Below are positions 40,901 through 47,940 of a DNA stretch of 57,819 nt, piece by piece. The DNA comes from Microbacteriaceae bacterium (GTDB lineage Bacteria > Actinomycetota > Actinomycetes > Actinomycetales > Microbacteriaceae): the NCBI GenBank assembly GCA_025463565.1, contig JAODAT010000138.1, forward strand, positions 1 to 57,819, written 5' to 3'. The position numbers and the translations under genes were made by a program. Under the pieces are notes generated by a model that had not been told where the DNA came from, made no database searches, and saw only the letters and a program-made list of their open reading frames with translations. Within the stretch, counting starts at the first letter, position 1, and every line of letters starts with the position of its first letter.

Positions 40901-41739
40901 CTCAGCCGGCCGTAGAGGGGCAAGACCTCGGTACCCGGCAGGCTCCTTCCGCGGATCGCCTCCTCTGCATCCCGAATCTCGTTCTCCCCGCTGAGGAAGA
41001 CGAGCACATCCCCGTCGCCCTCGCGGGCGAGCTCGTCGAGGGCCGCGTTGATCCCGTCGAGGGGATCCAGATCCGCTGAGCGGGTCGAGCCCGTCGAGAC
41101 CTCACCATCGTCATCCGTCGGAGAGGTCTCGACGAGCTCGACCCCCTCTTGCGTCAACGGCCGGTACCGCACCTCGACGGGGTAGGTGCGCCCGCTGACC
41201 TCGATGATCGGGGCATCGTTGAAGTGCTTGCTGAAGCTCTGCGGGTCGATCGTGGCGCTCGTGACGACGATGGTGAGGTCGGGTCGCTGCGGCATCAGCT
41301 GCTTGAGGTAGCCGAGCAGAAAGTCGATGGTGAGGCTTCGCTCGTGCGCCTCATCGATGATGATCGCGTCGTACTTCTTAAGCAGCCGGTCGCGATGGAT
41401 CTCGTTCAGCAGGATGCCGTCGGTCATCAGCTTGATGCGGGTGTCTTTGCCGACGGTGTCGGTGAACCGCACCTGGTAGCCGACGAGCCCGCCGAGCGGG
41501 GTGCCGAGCTCGTCCGAGATGCGCTCGGCGATGGTGCGGGCCGCGATGCGCCGCGGCTGGGTGTGCCCGATGCTCTTCTTGCCCAGCTCGAGCAGGATCT
41601 TCGGCAGCTGCGTTGTCTTGCCGGAGCCGGTCTCGCCCGCCACGATCACCACCTGGTTGCTGGCGAGGAGCGCCGCGATGTCGTCCCGGCGCTGGCTGAC
41701 CGGCAGCTCGGGAGGGTAGGTGATTACGGGCTCGGACAT
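37990..41739 (-). CDS. hrpA: ATP-dependent RNA helicase HrpA
   Basis: A 1249-residue DEAH-box helicase with the HrpA-type long C-terminal region (DUF3418). Residue landmarks: Walker A GETGSGKTT (35-43), DEAH (129-132), SAT (161-163), then LATNVAETSLTVPGIKYVID and the motif VI region QASANQRSGRSGR. ATG 41739 is chosen because GGGA lies 5 nt upstream; ATG 41745 is 2 codons longer. HrpA rescues stalled ribosomes and unwinds mRNA structure. Residues about 199-220 (GVELVETSP ... GSTR) are encoded by a copy of the GGGTCGAGC palindromic repeat, inserted in frame in the variable linker between the two RecA domains. Confidence 0.93.
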   Translation of the reverse strand: MSEPVITYPPELPVSQRRDDIAALLASNQVVIVAGETGSGKTTQLPKILLELGKKSIGHTQPRRIAARTIAERISDELGTPLGGLVGYQVRFTDTVGKDTRIKLMTDGILLNEIHRDRLLKKYDAIIIDEAHERSLTIDFLLGYLKQLMPQRPDLTIVVTSATIDPQSFSKHFNDAPIIEVSGRTYPVEVRYRPLTQEGVELVETSPTDDDGEVSTGSTRSADLDPLDGINAALDELAREGDGDVLVFLSGENEIRDAEEAIRGRSLPGTEVLPLYGRLSSAEQHRVFETTRPVGIRRRIVLATNVAETSLTVPGIKYVIDAGTARISRYSVRSKVQRLPIEAISQASANQRSGRSGRTSDGIAIRLYSEEDFAKRPEYTEPEILRTNLAAVILQMISLGLGDIASFPFLQPPDSRGIKDGLDLLRELNAVTKDDRITAIGQQLTRLPIDPRLARMVVESKQHGTTREVMAIVAALSIQDPRERPLAKRPQADQQHARFVDPTSDFLTLLNLWNYLEDKQKELSGNAFRRMCVSEYLNYLRVREWRDVYRQLERTAKPLGLVVGSPSANPNGIHRSILAGLLSQIGIRDPAKKDYVGARQVRFSIFPGSALAKKQPAEVMSAELVETSRLFARTNAAIDPAWAEPIAGDLVKRSYGEPHWEKKQGAAVAYERVTLYGVPIVARRRVQFARVDAAYARELFIRHALVEGEWDSVQAFQRANRELRRELAEVEERTRRRDILFDDEAVYEFYERRIPADVNTQRSFEGWWKKARATQSDLLTMTAENLVDEIERVEPVETSYPTTWAQGDQRLTLTYRFEPGAADDGVTVQVPLALLASLSPAGFDWQVPGLREELVVALIKALPKAIRRNVVPAADWAKRLLGELGTGGTITEALATAIQRLTYVPVSASDFDLERVPEHLRPTFAVMDERGKVVASGKDLIALQQQLKATARESVARASITPTSALERRGLVGWDFDELPRLLDTRQGGNTIRAYPALVDEGASVAIRLMSTPADQAREQRSGVRRLLQLAIPSPVGYVQEHLTTTEKLSLAQSPYRTTADLFADCMAACIEAVVENREIFTLAEFERARDEVSATILDELFRTVSLVSRIVLAGREVEKAIKAASSVALLSPLADVREQLGDLVYPGFVSATGLAQLRRVHVYLDGILHRINKLGENLGRDRVWMTEVQQATERYRSAGGTLPLERDAAPGLRHARWLLEELRISLFAQHLGTSEPVSLQRIVRALSS
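41082..41144. repeat. GGGTCGAGC palindromic repeat, copy B (inside hrpA)
   Basis: 22-nt arms (41082-41103 and 41123-41144) with one mismatch and a 19-nt loop. The repeat lies wholly within hrpA and keeps the reading frame open, adding about 22 residues after RYRPLTQE. The arms match the repeats at 10312-10388 and 47098-47160. Confidence 0.85.
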
Positions 41740-41799
41740 CGGCATCCCAGTTTACGGGCTGTTCGGAGTATCTCAGCAAACTGATTGACTTAACAGACC

Positions 41800-41816
41800 A
41801 CTTTGCAGTACAAAGT
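41800..41816. promoter_or_regulatory. Operator/promoter of the membrane-protein/winged-helix pair
   Basis: ACTTTG-CAGTA-CAAAGT, a perfect 6-bp inverted repeat, sits between a TTGACT -35 (41785-41790) and ATG 41822 and overlaps the TACAAA -10 (41809-41814). The winged-helix protein of the same operon is the likely ligand (inference). Confidence 0.55.
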
Positions 41817-41821
41817 TAACC

Positions 41822-42466
41822 ATGACAAACAACAATGATGGCGACGAGCCGCTCGACCCCGCGTCGATGCTTGCTCTCGCCCAGAAGCAGCAGAAAAGCG
41901 TCAGTTCCCAGCGCGGCTCTTTCGTCGCGATCATCATGGCGGGATACGGCGTTGCACTCCTCGCCGGATTCCTCACCCTTCGTTTCGTAGCGGGGCCCGT
42001 CGCCTGGTGGGTGTTCATCGCCCTGTTCGCGGCGGCGATAGCGCTCTCCATCACACTCGGTGTGCGCGGAGCCCGCGGCATCCGATCAAGCGACAGCTTC
42101 ACCGGCACCGCGTACGGCATCAGCTGGTCGCTGGCGATGGCAGGGCTCGGTGCGCTCGGTGGCGGTCTCATCATCCAGGGTCTCGACAATCACCTGCTCC
42201 TCCTGTTCTACTCATGCGTCTACACGTTCCTCATCGGGCTGCAGTACTTCATGGCCGGAGTCATCTGGCGGTCGGTGCCGTCGCTCATCGTGGGCGGCTG
42301 GCTCGTGGTCGTGGCGGCTGTCGCGCCCTATCTCGGCTTCCCCAACCACTACCTGCTCCTCGGTATCGGCGGGGGCGGCGCGTTCATCCTGCTGGCCATC
42401 GTCACCGCGAGCCGCAATCGCTCATTGCAGCTTTCTGCAAGCAAGGGGCTGACGACCAATGGATGA
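41822..42466 (+). CDS. Uncharacterised membrane protein (about 6 helices)
   Basis: A 214-residue integral membrane protein of no family I recognise. A polar N-terminus (about 30 residues, Asp/Asn/Gln rich) is followed by three pairs of hydrophobic helices (FVAIIMAGYGVALLAGFLTL; WWVFIALFAAAIALSITLGV; SLAMAGLGALGGGLII; LLLLFYSCVYTFLIGLQYFM; LIVGGWLVVVAAVAPYLGF; YLLLGIGGGGAFILLAIV). Its 3' end overlaps the winged-helix regulator gene by 8 nt. Membrane-protein/small-regulator pairs of this layout often act as sensor or effector and repressor. Probably leaderless (ATG 7 nt after the -10 box). Confidence 0.75.
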   Translation: MTNNNDGDEPLDPASMLALAQKQQKSVSSQRGSFVAIIMAGYGVALLAGFLTLRFVAGPVAWWVFIALFAAAIALSITLGVRGARGIRSSDSFTGTAYGISWSLAMAGLGALGGGLIIQGLDNHLLLLFYSCVYTFLIGLQYFMAGVIWRSVPSLIVGGWLVVVAAVAPYLGFPNHYLLLGIGGGGAFILLAIVTASRNRSLQLSASKGLTTNG

Positions 42467-42746
42467 GCTCGATCCGGTCATTCACGCCCAGGGGCGCCTC
42501 CGCATCACCGCGGCCCTGGCCACCCTGGAGCCGGGCGAGGAGCTCTCGTTCCCTCGACTGCAGGAGCTGCTCGACATGACCGCGGGCAACCTCTCCACCC
42601 ACCTGCGCAAGCTCGAGGACGCCGGCTACGTGACCGTCACCAAGGCGCACGAGGGCAGAACCCCGATCACCTACCTCGGCCTCACCCGCACGGGCCGCCG
42701 TGCGTTCGAGGACTACACGGATGCGCTGAAAGGGTTGCTCGGCTGA
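42459..42746 (+). CDS. Winged-helix DNA-binding protein (MarR/ArsR-like, short)
   Basis: A 95-residue single winged-helix domain: RLRITAALATLEPGEELSFP, then RLQELLDMTAGNLSTHLRKLEDAGYVTVTK, followed by the wing EGRTPITYLGLTRTGRRAFEDY. It matches the small HTH_34-type regulators that are commonly encoded next to membrane proteins. It overlaps the preceding gene by 8 nt and a strong palindrome follows it. It probably binds the inverted repeat at 41800-41816. Confidence 0.85.
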   Translation: MDELDPVIHAQGRLRITAALATLEPGEELSFPRLQELLDMTAGNLSTHLRKLEDAGYVTVTKAHEGRTPITYLGLTRTGRRAFEDYTDALKGLLG

Positions 42747-42756
42747 TCGGCTCCAT

Positions 42757-42813
42757 CGAAAGTGCAGTAGTGGTGACTTAGGCGAAAGCCAAGTCACCAC
42801 TACTGCACTTTCG
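42757..42813. terminator. Long perfect palindrome after the winged-helix gene
   Basis: Perfect 23-bp arms (42757-42779 and 42791-42813) with an 11-nt loop. The outer ends CGAAAGT / ACTTTCGGCG match the palindrome at 32354-32410 while the inner sequences differ completely, as if one structural family keeps its ends and varies its core. It separates this operon from the prp operon. Confidence 0.65.
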
Positions 42814-42832
42814 GCGGATGGGCGCGACTTTT

Positions 42833-42894
42833 GTGCATACATTCGGGTCAATAACTGGCTGAAAAGAGCAACTCGGCGTAGCGTGTGTATACAT
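42833..42894 (+). promoter_or_regulatory. Direct repeats flanking the prp regulator promoter
   Basis: GTGCATACAT (42833-42842) and GTGTATACAT (42885-42894, overlapping the GntR start codon) are 52 bp apart, close to five helical turns. TAGCGT (42879-42884), 8 nt before ATG 42893, is the best -10. The two repeats are good candidates for the binding sites of the GntR-family protein. Confidence 0.45.
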
Positions 42895-43555
42895 GAGAGC
42901 CAGCGACCGCGCCTACACCGCACTTCGCGAAGAGATTCTCGACGGCGACCTGCCTGCCGGAACCGTGCTCGCCGAGGTCGAGCAGTCCGTGCGGCTCGGA
43001 GTGTCGCGCACACCGCTTCGCGAGGCTCTCACCCGACTCGCATCAGAATCGCTGGTCAGCGGTCACTCGGGCCGGGGAGTGGTGGTGACGGATGTCTCCA
43101 TCGAGCGGGTGAAAGAACTCTTCGAGGTGCGCGAGGCGCTCGAAGAGCAGGCGGCCAGGCTCGCCGCTCGCCGCCGCGACCGGTCGGTGTTCGAACGCCT
43201 GCAGCGCGAGTTCCGCACCGCCCACGAACTGCTCGGCACCGACGAAGGCCTGCGCGAGTACTACGGCCTCGTCGCGCAACTCGACGCCGCCATCGATGAC
43301 GCGTCCGGCAACGCGTTCCTGGTCTCGACGCTCGCGGGCGTGCGCACACACATCGCCCGCATCCGCCGGCTCTCGCACGACAACCCGGAACGCCTGCGCG
43401 AAGCCGCGCGGGAGCACCTCGCCATCATCGACGCGATCGTCGACGGTGAGGAGGCGCTCGCCGCCCACGCCACGCAACTCCACCTCTACCGAAGCCTGAA
43501 GAACATCACCAACGAGAACGGAAGCCATGAAACTGCACCACGTACGCGTCTATAA
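42893..43555 (+). CDS. GntR family (FadR-type) regulator of the methylcitrate operon
   Basis: A 220-residue regulator: the GntR winged helix is at residues 1-70 ([40 protein letters not shown]) and the helical FCD effector domain at about 80-205 ([40 protein letters not shown]), whose conserved Asp/His residues bind a metal and an acid ligand. It overlaps prpD by 29 nt, so it is co-expressed with the methylcitrate-cycle genes and almost certainly controls them. 2-methylcitrate or propionate-derived acids are plausible effectors (inference). Confidence 0.9.
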   Translation: MRASDRAYTALREEILDGDLPAGTVLAEVEQSVRLGVSRTPLREALTRLASESLVSGHSGRGVVVTDVSIERVKELFEVREALEEQAARLAARRRDRSVFERLQREFRTAHELLGTDEGLREYYGLVAQLDAAIDDASGNAFLVSTLAGVRTHIARIRRLSHDNPERLREAAREHLAIIDAIVDGEEALAAHATQLHLYRSLKNITNENGSHETAPRTRL

Positions 43556-45026
43556 GAGCGACGAGAACCTCGCCCGCACAGACCAGCTGGCCTGGAAGAT
43601 CGCCGAGGTCGCCGCCGACCCCGTCGCGGTCACCCCGGAGGTGACGGAGATGGTGATCAACCGCATCATCGACAACGCTGCCGTCGCCGCGGCATCCATC
43701 ACCAGGGCTCCCGCCATCTCGGCACGGGCCCAGGCCGAGACTCATCCCGCAACCCCGGGCTCAACGGTGTTCGGGATCACGAAGCACGCGAGCCCCGAGT
43801 GGGCGGCATGGGCAAACGGGGTCGCCGTGCGCGAACTCGACTACCACGACACCTTTCTCGCGGCCGAGTACTCGCACCCGGGTGACAACATCCCGCCTAT
43901 CCTCGCGGTCGCGCAGCACGCGAAGAAGACCGGAGCGGACCTCGTACGTGGCATCGCGACCGGCTACGAGATCCAGATCGACCTGGTGAAGGCGATCAGC
44001 CTGCACGCCCACAAGATCGACCACGTCGCGCACCTCGGCCCGTCGGCCGCCGCCGGAATCGGCACGCTGCTCGGCCTGCCGCCGGAAATCATCTTCCAGG
44101 CCGTCGGACAGGCGCTCCACACCACCACGGCCACCCGCCAGTCGCGCAAGGGCGAGATCTCCACCTGGAAGGCATATGCCCCCGCCTTCGCCGGCAAGAT
44201 GGCGGTCGAATCGGTCGACCGCGCCATGCGCGGGCAGACCAGCCCGACCCCGATCTACGAAGGCGAAGACGGCGTAATCGCCTGGCTGCTCGACGGACCG
44301 GACGCCAGCTACGAGGTGCCGCTGCCCGAGAAGGGCGAACCGAAGCGCGCCATTCTCGACAGCTACACGAAGGAGCACTCGGCCGAATACCAGGCCCAGG
44401 CCTGGATCGACATGGCGCGCAAGCTCCACAACGAGCACCCCGAGGTGAACGCCGACAGGGTGAAATCCATCGTCATCCACACCAGCCACCACACGCACTA
44501 CGTGATCGGCTCCGGAGCGAACGACCCACAGAAGTACGACCCGACGGCAAGCCGTGAGACGCTCGACCACTCCGTTCCGTACATCTTCACAGTGGCACTG
44601 CAGGATGGCGCCTGGGACCACCAGACGTCGTACTCGCCGGAGCGCGCCGGCCGTGCAGACACTGTGAAGCTCTGGAACAAGGTCACGACCGAGGAGGACA
44701 AGGAGTGGACGCGCCGCTACCACTCCAACGATCCCGCCGAGAAGGCCTTCGGCGGGAGCATCACGATCACTCTCGACGACGGCACCGTGATCACGGACGA
44801 GATCGCCGTGGCGGATGCCCACCCGCTCGGAGCGCGCCCGTTCGCTCGCGCGGACTACATTCGCAAATTCCGTACGCTCGCGGCGCCCGTGCTCGAGGAG
44901 GCGGAGATCGAGCGGTTCCTCGCCCTCGTGCAGCGACTGCCCGAGCTGACCGCGGACGAGCTCGACGGGCTCAACATCGTCGCCAAAGCGGGCGTACTGT
45001 CCGACGGACCGAAGGGGCTTTTCTAA
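43527..45026 (+). CDS. prpD: 2-methylcitrate dehydratase
   Basis: A 499-residue MmgE/PrpD-family enzyme that dehydrates 2-methylcitrate to 2-methyl-cis-aconitate in propionyl-CoA catabolism. Recognisable stretches are [14 protein letters not shown] (active-site Asp/His), [37 protein letters not shown] and [20 protein letters not shown] 43527 lies inside the 3' end of the regulator gene, with ACGGAAG just upstream. Its stop overlaps the prpB start (TAATG). Confidence 0.95.
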   Translation: MKLHHVRVYKSDENLARTDQLAWKIAEVAADPVAVTPEVTEMVINRIIDNAAVAAASITRAPAISARAQAETHPATPGSTVFGITKHASPEWAAWANGVAVRELDYHDTFLAAEYSHPGDNIPPILAVAQHAKKTGADLVRGIATGYEIQIDLVKAISLHAHKIDHVAHLGPSAAAGIGTLLGLPPEIIFQAVGQALHTTTATRQSRKGEISTWKAYAPAFAGKMAVESVDRAMRGQTSPTPIYEGEDGVIAWLLDGPDASYEVPLPEKGEPKRAILDSYTKEHSAEYQAQAWIDMARKLHNEHPEVNADRVKSIVIHTSHHTHYVIGSGANDPQKYDPTASRETLDHSVPYIFTVALQDGAWDHQTSYSPERAGRADTVKLWNKVTTEEDKEWTRRYHSNDPAEKAFGGSITITLDDGTVITDEIAVADAHPLGARPFARADYIRKFRTLAAPVLEEAEIERFLALVQRLPELTADELDGLNIVAKAGVLSDGPKGLF

Positions 45027-45931
45027 TGCTGTACTCGAAGGTGACTCCCGCTGACAAGCGGGCCGGGCTCAGGGCGGCGCTCGCCACCGGCAAGCTCCTG
45101 CGTTTCCCCGGGGCGTTCAACCCGCTGAGTGCCAGTCTGATCCAGGACAAGGGCTTCGAGGGCGTCTACATCTCGGGCGCGGTACTGGCGGCCGACCTGG
45201 GCCTGCCCGACATCGGTCTTACCACGCTTAGCGAGGTCGCGGGTCGCGGCCAGCAGATCAGCCGGATGACCGACCTGCCCACTCTGATCGACGCCGACAC
45301 CGGCTTCGGCGAGCCGATGAACGTCGCTCGCACCGTGCAGGCGCTGGAGGATGCCGGGGTGTCCGGCCTCCACATCGAAGACCAGGTGAACCCGAAACGC
45401 TGCGGCCACCTCGACGGCAAAGCCGTTGTCGGCGAGGACACGGCAGTGAAGCGCATCCGTGCGGCGGTGGACGCGCGGCGCGACCCGAACCTGCTCATCA
45501 TGGCGCGCACCGACATCCGTGCCGTCGACGGCCTGCAGGCCTCCATCGACCGGGCCAAGGCACTGGTCGACGCCGGTGCTGACGCCATCTTCCCCGAGGC
45601 GATGGCTGACCTCTCGGAGTTCGAGGCGGTGAGGAAGGCGATCGACGTGCCGATCCTGGCCAACATGACAGAGTTCGGCAAGAGCGAACTGTTCTCGACC
45701 GAGCAGCTCGAAGGCGTCGGAATCAACATCGTCATCTACCCGGTGAGCCTCCTGCGCATCGCAATGGGTGCCGCCGAACGCGGGCTCGACACGATTCTCC
45801 GCGAGGGTTCGCTGAAGTCCGAGGTGGCGGGAATGCAGACTCGCGCGAGACTGTATGAGCTGCTCGATTACGAGGCCTACAACACGTTCGACACGTCCGT
45901 ATTCAACTTCGAAGTACCGAAAGGCAAGTGA
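45026..45931 (+). CDS. prpB: 2-methylisocitrate lyase
   Basis: A 301-residue TIM-barrel lyase splitting 2-methylisocitrate into pyruvate and succinate. The catalytic loop PKRCGH (about residues 121-126) contains the essential cysteine; DADTGFGEPMNVARTV and EDQVNPKRCG mark the metal- and substrate-binding edge. ATG 45026 overlaps the prpD stop by one base (TAATG), so the two are translationally coupled, and prpC follows after 2 nt. Confidence 0.95.
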   Translation: MLYSKVTPADKRAGLRAALATGKLLRFPGAFNPLSASLIQDKGFEGVYISGAVLAADLGLPDIGLTTLSEVAGRGQQISRMTDLPTLIDADTGFGEPMNVARTVQALEDAGVSGLHIEDQVNPKRCGHLDGKAVVGEDTAVKRIRAAVDARRDPNLLIMARTDIRAVDGLQASIDRAKALVDAGADAIFPEAMADLSEFEAVRKAIDVPILANMTEFGKSELFSTEQLEGVGINIVIYPVSLLRIAMGAAERGLDTILREGSLKSEVAGMQTRARLYELLDYEAYNTFDTSVFNFEVPKGK

Positions 45932-45933
45932 CA

Positions 45934-47073
45934 ATGGCTGACACTGAAATCCACAAGGGGCTCGCGGGAGTCGTCGTCGACTACACGGCCGTCTCGAAGG
46001 TCAACCCGGAGACGAACTCCCTCCTCTACCGCGGCTACCCGGTGCAGGAGCTGGCAGCGCAGTGCGACTTCGAAGAGGTTGCCTATCTGCTTTGGTATGG
46101 CGAGCTTCCTACCGATGCCCAGTTGGACGAGTTCACGAAGCTCGAACGCTCACAACGCACGCTCGACCCGACCGTCAAGAAGGTCATCGACGAACTGCCG
46201 CTCAGCGCCCACCCGATGGATGTCGTGCGCACGGCGGTCAGCGTGATCGGCGCGCAGGACGAGACCCTCGGCCTCGACCCCACCTGGATCGACCGCGACC
46301 TCACGCAGCAGCGCAGCATCACCCTGTTCGCGAAGTTGCCGGCGATCGTTGCATACACGCAGCGCCGCCTCTGGGGTAAGGAGCTCGTCGAGCCGCGGGA
46401 CGACCTCGGCTATTCCGCCAACTTTCTGCACATGACCTTCGGCGAGGTGCCGGAGCAGGTGGTCGTCGACGCGTTCGATGTTTCGATGATCCTCTACGCG
46501 GAGCACTCCTTCAACGCGTCGACGTTCACCGCCCGCGTGATCGCGTCCACCCTGAGCGACGTCTACTCGGCGGTCATCGGAGGCATCGGCGCGCTCAAAG
46601 GCCCGCTTCATGGTGGGGCGAATGAGGCCGTGCAGCACACCTTCGAGGCGATCGGCACACCCGACAAGGCGGAGGCCTGGCTCGAGGATGCCCTGGCGAA
46701 CAAGAAGAAGGTCATGGGCTTCGGCCACCGGGTCTACAAGAACGGCGACTCCCGCGTTCCGACCATGCTGACCGCACTCGAGACGCTTACCGCATATTAC
46801 GAGCGTCCCGAGGTACTCGAGATGTACCACGCCCTCGATGACGCCATGAACGCGCGCAAGCCGATCAAACCGAACCTCGACTACCCGTCGGGGCCGGCAT
46901 ACAACCTGATCGGGTTCGACACCACGATGTTCACGCCGCTGTTCATCGCGGCGCGCATTACCGGCTGGACGGCGCACGTGATGGAGCAGCTGGCCGCGAA
47001 CTCGCTGATCCGCCCGCTGAGCGAGTACAACGGCCCGGAGCAGCGCGAGGTTCCGGCTTCGGAGAAGAACTAG
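45934..47073 (+). CDS. prpC: 2-methylcitrate synthase / citrate synthase family
   Basis: A 379-residue citrate-synthase-fold enzyme condensing propionyl-CoA with oxaloacetate. Catalytic histidines are in LHGGANEAVQ and GFGHRVYKNGDSR, and the catalytic Asp region is GFDTTMFTPLFIAARITGW. ATG 45934 is chosen over GTG 45928 because AAAGG lies 9 nt upstream. As the last gene of prpD-prpB-prpC it completes the methylcitrate cycle; only the methylaconitate hydratase step is left to aconitase elsewhere in the genome. Confidence 0.93.
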   Translation: MADTEIHKGLAGVVVDYTAVSKVNPETNSLLYRGYPVQELAAQCDFEEVAYLLWYGELPTDAQLDEFTKLERSQRTLDPTVKKVIDELPLSAHPMDVVRTAVSVIGAQDETLGLDPTWIDRDLTQQRSITLFAKLPAIVAYTQRRLWGKELVEPRDDLGYSANFLHMTFGEVPEQVVVDAFDVSMILYAEHSFNASTFTARVIASTLSDVYSAVIGGIGALKGPLHGGANEAVQHTFEAIGTPDKAEAWLEDALANKKKVMGFGHRVYKNGDSRVPTMLTALETLTAYYERPEVLEMYHALDDAMNARKPIKPNLDYPSGPAYNLIGFDTTMFTPLFIAARITGWTAHVMEQLAANSLIRPLSEYNGPEQREVPASEKN

Positions 47074-47097
47074 CGGTTAGGCGGGTCGAGCGAAAGC

Positions 47098-47160
47098 GGA
47101 TCGAGCTTGTCGAGATCTCACTGACGTAGTTCGCAGGTGAGGTCTCGACAAGCTCGACCC
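47098..47160. repeat. GGGTCGAGC palindromic repeat, copy C
   Basis: 24-nt arms (47098-47121 and 47137-47160) with two mismatches and a 15-nt loop, between the convergent prpC and metallo-hydrolase genes. A further half unit (AGAGCTCGACCCGCTCTC, 47165-47182) encodes the last codons, RVEL-stop, of the metallo-hydrolase. Confidence 0.8.
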
Positions 47161-47163
47161 GCT

Positions 47164-47913
47164 CTAGAGCTCGACCCGCTCTCCTCGAGGCGTCGCGAGC
47201 AGCAGCCCGCTGGCGGCGAAGGCTGCCTCGAGGTCTGCCGTGGTCTCGCTGAAGTGGGCCCAGTCCGCGGTGTGAAGGCCGACCACCGTTGTCGCTTGCA
47301 GCGCGGATGCCGCGGCGACGGCATCCGTCGCGGTGAGGGTGAGGGCGGCGTCGAGCCCCGGAACCCGGGCGGCGCCCGCGAACAGGATGGCGACATCCAC
47401 CGGCGCGAAGCGTTCGGCGATCTGGCGCACCAGGGGAACCGACGCGTTGTCGCCGCTCACGTAGATGGTCGGCTCGCCCGGGGCTTCGAGCACGAAGCCG
47501 GTGACCGGTCCGACGAACTTCTCGGAGCCGGGTGGGCCGTGCAGGGCGGGCACCGACGTCACGGTGACGCCGCGGAATTCGTGAGTCTCCCAGTTGTCGA
47601 GCCCGATGACGCTGCCACCGAAGAGGTCGCTCGCCGCCTGGAGCGTGGAGAGCGTCGGCACCCCGGTGGCGACGAGCTCCAGGCCCTCCCAGTCGAGGTT
47701 GTCTTTGTGACCGTGGTGGGACAGCAGGATGAGGTCGACCTCGCCGAGGTCGCCCCGGTCGATGGCGGGCCCGGCGGTCTTCACGAGCGTGGTCTCGCCG
47801 GGTTCCTCATAGATCTGCGGGCTGTCGAACGTGGGATCGGTGACGATCCGCAGTCCCGCGTATTCGAGGAGGGCGGTGGGTCCACCGATCCAGGTGATGG
47901 CTGTCGTAGGCAC
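47164..47913 (-). CDS. Metallo-beta-lactamase-fold hydrolase
   Basis: A 249-residue MBL-fold protein with the zinc site SHHGHKDN (a variant of HxHxDH) at about residues 66-73, GDNAS as a further ligand region, and LHTADWAHF near the C-terminus. It is related to the UlaG-like hydrolases but distinct from the one at 10392. GTG 47913 is chosen because TAGGCT lies 7 nt upstream; GTG 47919 would leave only 1 nt. Its last codons come from a half copy of the GGGTCGAGC repeat, suggesting that the 3' end was reshaped by repeat insertion. Confidence 0.8.
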   Translation of the reverse strand: MPTTAITWIGGPTALLEYAGLRIVTDPTFDSPQIYEEPGETTLVKTAGPAIDRGDLGEVDLILLSHHGHKDNLDWEGLELVATGVPTLSTLQAASDLFGGSVIGLDNWETHEFRGVTVTSVPALHGPPGSEKFVGPVTGFVLEAPGEPTIYVSGDNASVPLVRQIAERFAPVDVAILFAGAARVPGLDAALTLTATDAVAAASALQATTVVGLHTADWAHFSETTADLEAAFAASGLLLATPRGERVEL

Positions 47914-47920
47914 AGTCACG

Positions 47921-47926
47921 AGCCTA
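47921..47926 (-). promoter_or_regulatory. -10 box of the metallo-hydrolase gene
   Basis: TAGGCT on the minus strand, 7 nt before GTG 47913; it decides the start codon between two nearby GTGs. Confidence 0.4.
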
Positions 47927-47940
47927 CGACAGCCGACCGG

